Assembly (NCBI GenBank): GCA_951799445.1
Contig: OX637294.1
Span: 22,283,452 to 22,347,451 of the forward strand
Direction: 5' to 3'
Source of the DNA: Pseudisothecium myosuroides
Taxonomy: Eukaryota > Streptophyta > Bryopsida > Hypnales > Lembophyllaceae
Length of the DNA: 64,000 nt
The notes beneath the pieces are model-generated. The model was not told the DNA's origin, made no database searches, and was given only the letters and a program-made list of their open reading frames with translations. Each line of letters starts with the position of its first letter. Positions within the stretch are counted from its first letter, which is position 1. The translations under genes were made by a program, and so were the position numbers. Positions 45,649 to 57,010 of this stretch are shown piece by piece.

Positions 45649-48374
45649 TTGAACCGGGGATTGAACTTGTTACTGACATAGAAACTTTGAGGAGTTCAAG
45701 TGGCACTTATAATCTGTGATCAACAAAGAAACTTCTGTCACTGGATTATCCCATTAGTGCATGTGACATTAAATGACCATTGTTAGTAATAGTTTTCACC
45801 AAAGAATCAGCAGAGGATTGAATCGGAATTCATCACTGCAGTGGGATCTACTAAAATATCCTCTTCTAATTTTTCAGTGAAACTAATCAGTGCACCATCA
45901 GTAATATGATAAATCACTGTAGTTATATCACTGCAGTTTAACGATGAAGCGAAGTCCCATCCCAAGTTTTCACTTGAACTTACGCGCGGATTCACCTTTA
46001 AAAGTATCCACTGGAATGCATCGAAGGCTGAACTCCACTAGTTTGTGTGCACTCCAGTCCTCACAGATTGATGTCTGGATTTTCCAGTGCAGAATTTGGA
46101 AGTCTTCACTACAAAATTCACCAAAGTCTGAACTCCACTAGTTTGTATGCACGACTCCTTGATTGATGTGTGCACTATTGCTCATGGATTGGCTTCTGGA
46201 TTGTTTTTCTGTTGTTTTTTAACAGAATTTGGACAGCGAGTTTCCGGGTGAGAATTTGTTGATGGTGACGGTCACGGACGAGGAGGCTCGGCGGATCGAG
46301 CTGCAGTCGCACGGGGAGACGTTGGTGGAGATCATGGCGGTGCTGCGCACCATGTTCGGGAACAACATCCCCACCGCCAGAAGCCTTTACGTGCCTCGAT
46401 GGAACGCCGACCGACTCTTCAAAGGCTCCTTCTCCAACTGGCCCATCGGCGTGGACTCCGACATCTTCTTGCAACTGCAGGTGCGTATATGGTCACTCCC
46501 AATCTTTCAATTCATGCTCTGGTAAACAAAACAGCAATTGCTAGCACTTGGAATGGTTTGGACTCATGGAAACATGGGTTGCGTAGTAGACTAGGGAAAT
46601 GAACTCCCAATCTTTTATACTTTTGTAAGGAAAGATCAATAGTTAGCACTCGAAATGGTCATGGAAACATAGTTTGCAGAGTGTAGGGAAATAGACTCCC
46701 AATCTTTCATGGTTTTTGAGGTCTGCACCTTGGTCTGCACTGTTGATAACTTTTGAGGTCGATTGTACCACGATGCATTGAAGCCTTGCTAAATATTGTT
46801 AACAATTTTTTTATCAAAGTTTAATATTTTTGACAACACTGTACAGATGAGGGCTGGTTAGAATTCCAAATTTGGAGGGAAAGTTTGATGGTGACCACTT
46901 TTTAACAAATAACTTACTATTGTGAATGAAGAGTTTATGGAGGCCGAGTAGTTCTATTAGTCATGATACATAGTGCAGATAGTGAGTGCTACCCTAACTT
47001 GGGACTGTATGAGAAAATCTGATTGCTATGTTTAAGAGTCTTACAAGTGCAATTGTGCATCGTTGACAGGCGCCGGTGAAGGCTCTCTACTTCACAGGAG
47101 AACATACTAGTGAACTCTACAATGGCTACGTCCATGGAGCCTACTTGCAAGGTAACTACTAAATTGCAAGGGAAGTGTCTCTGTGAGAACATTAGTTAAT
47201 TCTTTAGATTACCGAGTCCCATTGTGCCCAGAATGCACATGATTTCTAGCATTGTGATAGTCAATAGTATTGCGTAAAAAAGTGACATTAAAGTTGTTTT
47301 GAGTCAGATAGGTGGTCTAGAACATACTCCATTTGCACTCGTTGAAATCCTTAGTATGACATTTGTGCGCAATTCTTGCAATGTAATAGATTGTGAATAC
47401 AGTGAGAGTATAAAATGAGTTTTGAATTGGGCACATATGTTCCTCTGAGTGTGATATTGAAGGAGATGATATTAAAGGGATCTCAGTAAATTCTATTTAA
47501 TGATACGTTCTTCAGTCAAGACCCAACTTGCTCACAAGGTTCAAGAAAATCTGGCATGATCAATGAGGGACTGTCTTGTTGAATGTGATATTTAAGGGCA
47601 ATTTTATCTTGCTTTTTTCAGGTCTTGCCACTGCAAATTCGCTCCTGGATTGCATTTTGCATAATAAGTGTGCAGCCTCAAGCTCGGCTTATGCAAAGCT
47701 TTCAAAAGAATGCAGCCGTCATCTTGATTCAGTGAGAAAGGCTGATCGATTCTTTGTAACAATGTTTGTGTGCTAGAGAAATCCTTTAATTAAGTCCATC
47801 CCTAGTTTTTCGTTTTATGTTTCTACTTTGACCTCCTGCAAATAAGTGTATTTGATAATTCTATGGTATACACCCTACGTTTCTACATTTTTTCATAATT
47901 GAACCCTTGCAAATTCAAATTTTTAATTTATTCAAATGTTGAAGATATATGAGAAATAACATTAATAGAGATCAAAAGTTATTAATGAGTTCATCAAACT
48001 TTCGTTGTTTAAAAATAAGTGGCATTGATCCACATAGATTGATTTACAACCTTGCAACTTGAAATGTAGTTTATTAGTCTATAATTTATGGGTAGTTGCC
48101 GCCAGTATTGTCCAAATAAACATTTTAGCATGGTTTCTATCATTGAATTATCTAAGTTTTTGTTGGATCTTGTTGAAAATTAGAAGGATTTTAGATTTAG
48201 GAACAAGTGACAATTGTCATGTTGATTGTGCTTGTTGGGGAAAAGTTGCAGGTCTTACTCACTTGTATCATTGTCTTTGGTGAAATGCAGGAAAGGGATC
48301 GACAAAAGAGTACATGCATGAAGTTGGTTGCAAAGCTTGAAAAACAATTAGCAGAAGCCAAGAGAAGGCTTTGA

Positions 48375-50650
48375 GAGATGAGTGTATTTTTTTAATTTGT
48401 TTGAAAGGTGATGATACTTATGTGAGCTCTATGTGAGATCAAAGTTAAATTGTATCTTTATCATTTATGATTTATCATGAAACATATTTGATAGAATATA
48501 AAAGCAGGTCAATTCTCTCTAGGGTGAAAACAGTCCCTAGACTTCTACTGAATGTGTCCTTCAAAAGCATCATTAAATTGTCCCTTTACTTAATTTTGAT
48601 TAGTTGATTGTCGCTTTGTCAAATTTGGGTTTCAGGTCTAGCTATATGATGGTTTCAGTGCTCTAGGGAGCTTCTACTTTGAAAAATCGTAGAAATTACA
48701 TGCCATCTCTAAATTTTTATTTTTTTTAATTCATGATTTTCAATTGCTAATACTACAAAAATATTATTTTAAGGATAAAGTGTCTCCAACTATACTAAAT
48801 TGCTTATTTTGACAGTTTTAGGTGTATCTATGGTAGTGTATTTCTCAAAAGTGGCCATTCAACAAGTTATCATAATATTATATACCCATTGATGTCCAAA
48901 TCCTATTTTGAATTTTTGCACAATTTTGTTAAATATATTTTTGTATAAATGCATTATTTAACTTGATTTCATCAATTGGTCATGAAGGAAGAATGAGAGG
49001 TTCTTTGCCAGACAAAGTGTTGGACTAAAGTACTTTGGTCATCATTGACAATATGAACTTTAGAGACCTCAAGGATCAAATGCAATTAAGGATTAAACAT
49101 AGTTAATTGGCTAGAGATAGAATATGCTAAATATATCAAAATCTTAACCTGAAGCAAATAGACCATAACTATAAACCTAGTTTAAGAAATAATAAACTCA
49201 AATCATGTATTAGATTGGTATAAATAAAGTTATTGACCCACCTTCAACTTAGTAACACAAGTGACTCCAAAATTACATCACACCACTAGACGAGAGGCTC
49301 TTTTATCCTAGTAATGGTTAGGTATAACATAAATTAAATTCATTATCACAATAGGTTACGAACAAATAGACAAGCATCAACTTTGACTATAAAAGATCCA
49401 AGATGAAACTACCTATATTTGGCACACAAACCACATCCGAATTCCACAATTTATGCATATGAAAACACAAACAATGCTAGCAAAAATATATTTTTTTACC
49501 TTCCTACAAATTATTCTATCAACAAGACATAAATAAATAAAAGAATTTAAATATTTTTCTATTGTCCTCAATGTCACTCCCATCATATCCTGCAAATCCA
49601 AAAGCAAATCATAAGTTAGTTTGAAAAATTAGTATGTTTGTTGTATTCTTTAAAAAAATTGAGTCACATCAATATAAATTTTATGATTCACCAAAGCATA
49701 TTATGCTATTGGAGTTGTTTTTATGCACTTGTCAAATATCAATATGTAGATTGAAGCACAATATTGTATAAAATAATAATCTCTTCTTTGAAAGGACAAT
49801 AAAGTAAAGAAAACCTTGTTTTTCAAACTTGGTTTAAGAAAATTCTTAAAATTCTTAAAATTCTTAAAATATTATGAAGTGATGCATAAGAAATGTCTAT
49901 ATTTTTTCTTCCATACAAATATTTTAGATTTAGGATAAGTGATAAAATAAATGCCCTTGAATTTGTCATAAGAGCTTGGATACTTTGTTTTCAAGTCTAA
50001 AAGAAGAGGAATTTAGGAAAATTGATTTACAAGTTTTAGTGTATTCATGTTTTTGTTACAATGTGCAATATTGTTAATACTGTTGTAGGAATTTTAAAAA
50101 TTCCTTTTACAAAATGCAAATTGAATTTTTGGGATTGAAGAATTTTTTTTATCAAGTAGATCTATCTAAGCCACATAACTACATTGAAAATATTTACAAC
50201 AAACTATAAATGATCTAAATGAAAAAATTTACTATAAAAGTGTCCTTTGCCACAATGCTTTTAAATCTCAATGATAAAAATTGAGATCATTTTTAAATCT
50301 TTTAATAAGTCTTTACAATTTTAAGGATTGTACTTTCCTTATTTAATTTTTTTTTTTAAATTTTTATATTTGACTTTGAAGTCCAAGATCTTTGAAAAAT
50401 TATTAAGGCCTTAAAAGAACATATTTTTTGCTTTTATTTTTTTGGATGTGCATTTAAAAAAATATGAGGTAAGAATATCTATGTACAAAAATGGGTATTT
50501 TTGTGTAAAATTTTGGTTTGCCTAACAAACCACATTTATCCCATTTAAAGTTTAAAAACCTAAATTTGAAATTAAAGAATTATAACTTTGCAGTACATAA
50601 TAATAATAATCCAGCATTCAACTTTTGTTGAAGTTTAGAGTTTAAGATTT
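48375..50650. other. 3' flank of copy B and intergenic DNA
   Basis: Similarity to the 3' flank of copy A continues in blocks to about 49120 (GACAAAGTGTTG...ACTAAAGTACTTT). After that it is AT-rich and unrecognised. Confidence 0.45.
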
Positions 50651-50657
50651 TAAAACT

Positions 50658-51290
50658 TTAATCATCCATGCCATGGGTGATGCATTTAGGCAAATACTTC
50701 ACCCAAGGTGTCTCATTGAGGATAACATTGTAAGGAGCAATTGAATGAAACCATGCAGTTCCCTCTGGAAAAATTGGAAATCTCCAATCTAAGTCCCAAG
50801 TGTTTTTCTCACAATCGTAGACTGCACCTTGTGTCATTCCGTCTGACCGTCTAAGCCAAATTTTATCTTGAAAATTGTACGCTTGCATATAATCCCATGA
50901 TTGGACTTGAAAATGACACTTTACATAATTGTCTGGCATACTACTAACTTCAAACCAAGTTTTTTCCTCAAAATCATATTGCAAAATGTCTATGGTTTTC
51001 CATTGAGACTCGTGGTAATTGAAACGCCCAGTGAGAGCTTGAAGTTTATGATCATGTTTGGGTGGGTCATTGTTAAGCTCTAAAGGCATACTAAAACCTT
51101 TAAGTGGCCAAAGGGAGCTATAGAGGGGCCTCCTTGGTGCATAACATACACACCTGTAATTATGTGCAAGGTGATACATATCCCCTTCTTTTCTCTCTTC
51201 TTCATATTGACTTTGTTCTTTCCTCTCCCGGTCTCTACTAATGTGAAAGTCAACTATTTGCTTTACCTCTTGATTATGAGCCATTTTCAC
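50658..51290 (-). CDS. Kelch/F-box-associated-like protein, intron-free ORF
   Basis: A 210-residue open frame. The first 40 residues are charged (DRERKEQSQYEEERKEG). The rest carries two kelch-like elements, ILQYDFEEKTWFEVSSMP (about residues 102-119) and AVYDCEKNTWDLDWRFP (about 156-172), with many tryptophans. This resembles the C-terminal propeller of plant F-box/kelch proteins, but no F-box is visible, and a full propeller would need four or more further blades. It may be a truncated gene, a retrocopy or the last exon of a longer one. Composition is clearly more protein-like than the surrounding AT-rich DNA. Confidence 0.5.
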   Translation of the reverse strand: MKMAHNQEVKQIVDFHISRDRERKEQSQYEEERKEGDMYHLAHNYRCVCYAPRRPLYSSLWPLKGFSMPLELNNDPPKHDHKLQALTGRFNYHESQWKTIDILQYDFEEKTWFEVSSMPDNYVKCHFQVQSWDYMQAYNFQDKIWLRRSDGMTQGAVYDCEKNTWDLDWRFPIFPEGTAWFHSIAPYNVILNETPWVKYLPKCITHGMDD

Positions 51291-52334
51291 TTGATTTTTT
51301 AATTGAAAAGATCAATAATCACAATTTTTTAAAATTAATTAAAGAAGATTTCTAATTATAATTAGCAACTTGGAAAAAAAAATGAAGTGCAAAAAATTGT
51401 GATAACTGATTTCTTTCTTAAATTGCTATTAGACAATCTAAGAGGATACACTTATCTGATTGATTTGTTTGCCGAAATAGATTGGTTAAGACCAACCAAT
51501 CCATAAAATCTTCACTTATTTTGGCCTATTGCAATCATCAATTAAATAATGTTTGATCAGAAAATAGCTTTAGTTACAATCTCAACAATTTTAGTTGCAA
51601 TTTCATGATAGTGATTGAAATGTGCATTAGAATTTAGAAGCACTTACCTACTAAGGAAGCATACAAACGAATGTATAAATATTTATAAAATATTCTAAGT
51701 TTACATTTGTAATAGATGTTGAAAATTGTATTTTTGTATATTGATTGAATTGCAATAACTTGGGAAATCATCAGTAGACGGTATCATGTTAGAATATGAA
51801 GAAGGATAGTGAAATGGAAAACCTATGCAAATGTAGAGAGGTCATGTCTTTTCATATTCAAGCGGTGCACACTTAGAAAATGTTTTTTTAGGCTCACTTA
51901 GTGAGAATTATGAAAGTAAATTTTGAATAACTTAAAATAATCTTACCATGGATAATATATGTAAAGTTTTGAAGGGGATACCATGGAGACAAATTGTAAC
52001 ATTTCAAAAAAATCTACTTTGTGGTGCTCAAGAAGTAGTCTTTTGCATAACATTTCTATAAAAATATGGATGAAATTTCTAATTTTACATTAAAAAGGGA
52101 AGGAAAGTAATAAAAAAAATCTTCTTTAAAAGATAGATGAAAATAGAAATTTAATGATTCACCAAAATATAAGTGATTGTTGTCTTAGCACTTAATCCTT
52201 AACTGTTCAACCGACCATATATGGTCAATTCAAAGTTTTGGGCTTGTTTTGGTGTGGGTAGTTAAATTCCTTTGACAGTTAATTATTTTTTTACAGCCAG
52301 TATTGAAGGTTAATTATTAATAGATTTTATTTTT

Positions 52335-52377
<43 letters not shown>

Positions 52378-53245
52378 ATTTTTGAAAGGTCCTCAAAGGC
52401 ATGTATGTACAATTGTAGAAGAATAAAGCTTACAAACTTTACTTGATTTCCCGGTTTTAAGCAAAGCTTGCCAATTTCACTTGAATTGAGATCTAAGAAA
52501 TTATACTTGTCCATTTGCTTTGAAATGGTCCCAATGGAAAGAGTAGAGTGTTTCCATGATTTTCACTATTGAAAATTTGAACATTCAATTATTAATTTGA
52601 AGTTATTTGTAATTTCTACGTATAAAAAGAATTTGCATTTCAATAATTGCAAGGTGGATTGTATAATGAGTTTGATAGCTCTTTATTTTAATTTAAGTTT
52701 TTTGGAAGTGCATTCTATTGTGCTAACACAATTTATAGTTGTTCATGTCACCTCCAATCCCAAGAAACTCTTATATGCAAATACCACAAACATTGTGGGA
52801 AGCGGCAACATACTAAATATAAAATATGCACATTTTGCTTATTATAATCTCACAACTCCTAAGCAATTTTGCACTCAAAATTGGTAAGCATCCTAATAAG
52901 CAAGCTCTTTAAACATCTATATGGTTAGATTTTGAAAAAAAACAATTTGTCTCCTTGGAAATAGCTATGAGCTCATGTTCTATTTTTATAGGAAAAACAC
53001 TTAGAAAGGCTTGGGCACTTAAGGGATTAATTGAGTGTGAAATATGCGGTGACCTCTAATTAATCTAATGATAAAAAACAAAATTTGAAAATTTAAGGTG
53101 TATACTTAGACATTAACATTAAGAAGAAGGGAGTGACAATGGTGATTACTTGACCTACTTTAAAAGATGTTTGTCAAACCTTTTAAACTAAGTTGGTATA
53201 TTTAGGTACTATTACCTTTAGATAATCTCTAAAGTTCTATTATAT
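51291..53245. other. Intergenic, nothing recognised
   Basis: AT-rich. The open frame at 52597-52887 (+, 96 residues) has no recognised domain and is not called. Confidence 0.4.
52336..52374. repeat. (AT)n microsatellite
   Basis: About 19 uninterrupted AT dinucleotides. Confidence 0.95.
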
Positions 53246-53249
53246 TTAA

Positions 53250-54162
53250 TCCCTAAAGGACAAAGGCCGTTTTTCTGCCAAAAAACACTCAAAACTGCCA
53301 TTTCTATAGCAAAGAGTAAAAAAATTGAAAATTGTTTTTTTTGCACATCTAACTATAGGATCTTACACCTAATAGTATGAAAATGTGTGGAATTTTTTTT
53401 AGAATTTTTGACTGCAGAGATTGTAAGATATTTGCGTTTAAAGTTTAAAAAAACAAATTTTTCAGCACATTGTAGGACTAGATTTTTTGACTTTGAGCAT
53501 TTTTAACTTAAAGTTTTTGCACTACAAAGTTTTGAGCTTTAAATCTTTATAGAAGAAAATTGAGTTGAAGGTCTAGGAAAAAAAATAAAAATTCAAAGAA
53601 ACTTAATTTTCATTCTTAAAAAAATTGTTAGGTAGAAGTAGGTACAAGATAGAAGGAAAATCTAAAATCTTTTAGATGGAATTAAAATGCACTAATGCCA
53701 ACGGTGAGATTGTTTTAGAAAGAAAACTATACCATGTGGAATTTTTATTTTTTTTAAATTGCAAATATTGCATTCAGAAATGAATCCAATAGGTTATTTT
53801 TTTGAAAGATGCTCTAATTGCCCCAAAAACAAGAATGTCCATAACTTTCTCAAAACAAATTCAAATGAATGAATCAAAGCTTTACACATAGAAACAAATA
53901 TAATGAATGAGAAAAAAAATTCACAAAAAAAAATTTAAATCTTTGCAAATTTTTTTTTATTGCCCCTCATCCCCTATTTTGAGCTTATTTGGTCATAATT
54001 TTTTTTCCTAGGCATTGATTGTGAAAAAAATTATATTCCCACAAAGCTTATCAGTTTTTCTATCTTCAAAAAAAGTTTCAAAAAATCATGACAAAAACTC
54101 AGCCTGTAGGTACCTACCCGAAATCCTATTTGTCCCCCAAAGGGACAATGGGCCTTTAGAGG
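53250..54162. mobile_element. 913-bp TTAA-flanked element
   Basis: TTAA at 53246-53249 and 54163-54166. Ends TCCCTAAAGGAC and, on the other strand, CCTCTAAAGGCCC. The interior near the left end (AACACTCAAAACTGCCATTTCT) is an inverted relative of the right part of the element at 7817-8741. No transposase frame. Confidence 0.6.
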
Positions 54163-54166
54163 TTAA

Positions 54167-55391
54167 AGGCCCAAAAATGCTTCGAAATACTAGTCTCTAA
54201 AGCAAAGCTAAAATTTTCATCTGTATTTATTCATTAACAATTCTAACTATGAGATCCTTTAGTTAACTTTTTAAAATACACCCTCCTAAATATTGTTTTA
54301 GGGCTTGAAGGTCATGACAGATCTTCGGTAAATGCTTCCACCTTGGATGAAAGTAGAAGCAACCATTCCAAAATGTTAACAACTTAGATGAATGTCTAAC
54401 TTATTTTAATTATATTTACAAAAATCCAATTTTAATATATTATTTTTGGATTGTTTGACTATTTTTTGCACTTTAATTAATTATTAGGAAAAAAGCTACC
54501 CAAGCTTCTAGGAAGCTATAGTATTAGGTGCAGGTGCTTCTCTATAAAATCTCTTGGAGATTGAAGGGAATTTGTTGGCAAACAATCATTTTTCTTCAAC
54601 TAGTCTTTTCATTTAAGACCACTCTTAAGATGGAATACACTCAAACCTCTTAATTTGACTACCTACAATTTTTGTTTTTTCAATATGCCATACTTTAGAA
54701 GTGTAACAAGCAGGCTACACTAAATGATATTGTGGCAAGTGTAAATCTTGTTTTAAAATGTATTGTCTAAAGGGCTATATTAAAGAGGTTTGAGTACAGG
54801 TAAGATAGGGTTAATCAAAATTGAGCAAAATTCTCTACTAGCCATCATGTAGTCACATGTAGGTAAAGTCCAAAAGTGCTATTTAAATATTATATGTACA
54901 AACTGCATGAGGTCAAAATTTGATCAATTGATAACTTGGCTCTCTTTGGTAAACATGCTCACAATTGGATGATTGTGCAAGTTCGCCTATTATAGTTGTG
55001 GCAACACCATAAACTATACAACTATCAATTGCGAGCATGCTTCTAGAATATTTATTTTGATTCACAAATACCATGAGGCATCAATTGATTGGCCAACACC
55101 TATGCTATCCACACATCAAAATTGAATTCAGCAAATGCAAAGTGCCTAATTTGCTACCTACTTACAATATTGTACTAAGAGCCTACAATCAATTTTGAAA
55201 AACACAGGCCTACAATTCATTAATTCAAAAATTCTTAATTTATTCATACATTTTCCTAAATATGCATGCTGAAATGCATTAAAATTATTTTTTCACTGAC
55301 TAATAAGAGCCAACAAAAATGATAGGGACCCTACTTTAAAAACACCATAACACATCACCAAAACTAAAGTAGGAGGTTCTCAAAGCACTTA
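54167..55391. other. Intergenic, nothing recognised
   Basis: AT-rich; the first 100 bases are similar to 26930-27040. No gene is seen. Confidence 0.4.
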
Positions 55392-55503
55392 GGCTCTAAA
55401 ATTGTCCACCTCCTCAAATGTACACTATTTGTACATGTTACTTTTTCGTTGTACCAACAACGTACAAATATGTTCATTTGTGGAGGTAGGCAAGTTTAGA
55501 GCC
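55392..55503. repeat. 112-bp hairpin
   Basis: The left arm starts GGCTCTAAAATTGTCCACCT; the right arm is its imperfect complement over about 42 bases. Part of a cluster of foldback sequences. Confidence 0.65.
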
Positions 55504-55573
55504 CTATGCCATTTCAACTTCAAAATTTCATAACTAATTCTACAAAGCTCCAAAAAATATGAAATGACTTAGG

Positions 55574-56270
55574 TTAAGGTAGGAGGTCCATAAAGCGACC
55601 ATCTAAGCGTTGAAACTGAATTTTGGGGAGGTAAAACATCTTGAAATATTTTTCAATAAATTTTCCTTGAAAAACAAGTGGAATTGACATCTAACCCAAG
55701 TCGTTTCATATTTTTTGGACCTTTGTGGAATTAGTTACAAATTTTTGAAGTTGGAAAAAAGTGGTCATTTGTGGTCATCAAAAGCGACCAACTCCTGAAA
55801 TGTGCACAATTGGTACATTGAAGAAAGCAAAATGTACCTCTGAGTCATGTTCGCTTCTAATGCCCGGTCGGAGTTTGAGCCTCCTATCTTAGATGCCAAT
55901 TCCATTTGCCTTTCAAGGAAAATTTAGTGAAAATTATTTCAAGAGGTTTCACCTCCCCAAATTCAAGTTTCAGCTCTTAAAGTAGGTATCCCAAAACCGC
56001 CACTGAACTTAAAGCGCCATCTTCATTGTGTGTACACCTCCAAAATCAGTCCTGTACCTCTGTGAAAGAAACGCTTTTAGAACCAAACTTTGTTCCTTTA
56101 AAACTTTTGCATACGATATCCAAATGTCGCGTTCTTTGGTGTGTTGGAACCTCCTTTCCCTTGCCAATAAGAATATAGAAGAATTTGAATAGTCTAATAG
56201 TAGTAATTAGGCACAGTAGCAATTTGTGGCGGTTTAAGGATACCTACCTTAGATGGACCTCCTACGTTAC
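55574..56270. mobile_element. Foldback element cluster starting TTAAGGTAGGAGG
   Basis: The left end TTAAGGTAGGAGGTCCAT recurs inverted near 56245-56265 (ATGGACCTCCTACG). Inside, 55605-55692 and 55893-55980 are inverted repeats of about 88 bases (GGGGAGGT-AAAC-TCTTGAAAT... against its complement). Probably one or two nested foldback elements. Exact ends are uncertain. Confidence 0.5.
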
Positions 56271-56725
56271 TACCAGAATTTTGGGACCTACGGTGTGCAG
56301 ATGAGACCTGGCACAGGGACACGGTGTCGCACATGACAGGCCACGTTTTTCCCGCGTGCCACCTCACCGGTCCCGACTCCTCAACATAAGACCTCTATCC
56401 CCGCACCTACCCTTGCGACCCAGTCAGCATGTCCACCTGTCAGTCCACCACCCCTTTACTGCCGTGTTTGGCTTTTCTACAGCTGTACCTCCACCACACG
56501 TGTCATCCCATCTCGGCTCCACGTCATCGTCTCGCACCTTCTTATTACCCAGTCGACTTGTCACTGTCCTCATTCCAAAAGCTCCACTATCCCTTTGCAT
56601 CTTCAGCTCCTCACTCAATTTCAGAGCACCCATTCTCGCTTTCTCGAAGCTTCAGAGTTTTTAAGGATTTAGGGTTTGGGTTCCTTTTGTTGGAGTTCAG
56701 ACATTCGAGTAAATTTATCGGCGAT

Positions 56726-57010
56726 ATGTCGCACGCGATGGATACCGTGGCGGCGCAAGCAGCCGGATCAGCCAACCCGCCGTGCTGCCCTTTCGTGCCG
56801 CTCTGCTTCGAGTGCGGCACTCGGCGGAACCCGTGCCATTGTCGAATTCTGGGCCCGACGGTAGGGTTTGTGGCGTTCGCCGTGGCTGCTGTGGTGGAGT
56901 GGCCCGTGGGGATGTTCGTGTACTGTTTCCGTCACTTGAAGGGACGCCGCATCATGGCGCATCCGGCGGCAGTGGTGTACCCTCGCGTCTCGTCCTGCTT
57001 CCCCATCTAA
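56726..57010 (+). CDS. Small Cys-rich single-pass membrane protein
   Basis: A 94-residue protein, GC-rich compared with all neighbours. Residues 1-18 are polar. Residues 19-40 hold seven cysteines in a PCCPFVPLCFEC...CHC pattern. A hydrophobic segment GPTVGFVAFAVAAVVEWPVG (about 43-62) follows, then VYCFRHLKGRRIMAHP and a conserved-looking C terminus YPRVSSCFPI. I chose ATG 56726: the frame is open further upstream (from 56429), but that part is a pyrimidine-rich 5' leader with low-complexity translation, and an ATGTCGCACGCG start fits the GC shift. I do not recognise the family; the Cys cluster could bind metal or be lipidated. The last codons and 3' region are repeated downstream. Confidence 0.75.
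   Translation: MSHAMDTVAAQAAGSANPPCCPFVPLCFECGTRRNPCHCRILGPTVGFVAFAVAAVVEWPVGMFVYCFRHLKGRRIMAHPAAVVYPRVSSCFPI

Larger units (their letters stand above)
40204..48374 (+). pseudogene. PAO: Polyamine oxidase, copy B, with exon 6 inverted
   Basis: Same family as copy A. Exons on +: 40204-40333, 41457-41706, 41805-41948, 42053-42114, 42292-42473, [exon 6 on -: 43807-43664], 45068-45217, 46226-46480, 47070-47151, 47622-47731, 48291-48374. Seen: signal-like N terminus (LLVLVLLLQGAAF), [67 protein letters not shown], then a Cys-containing tail and a Lys/Arg-rich coiled-coil end. All + strand exons are open with canonical splice sites. With exon 6 in normal orientation the protein would be 530 residues, near the 500 of maize PAO1; skipping it leaves the frame intact at 482 residues but removes 48 residues next to the FAD site. 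Copy B has no lesion other than the inversion. I call it a pseudogene on this assembly; a correct-orientation allele could be active. Confidence 0.85.
39195..49120 (+). repeat. Large direct duplication, unit B
   Basis: Paralogue of 15127-26885 in the same orientation, with the complete set of polyamine oxidase exons of identical lengths except exon 1 (+3 bp) and exon 5 (+2 bp). Intron lengths differ because of separate insertions. Confidence 0.8.

Noticed and set aside
56356..56664. 102-residue frame upstream of the Cys-rich gene, and the 193-residue extended reading
   Set aside because: Low-complexity Ser/His/Pro/Leu translation of a pyrimidine-rich 5' region; GC-rich coding character begins at 56726.
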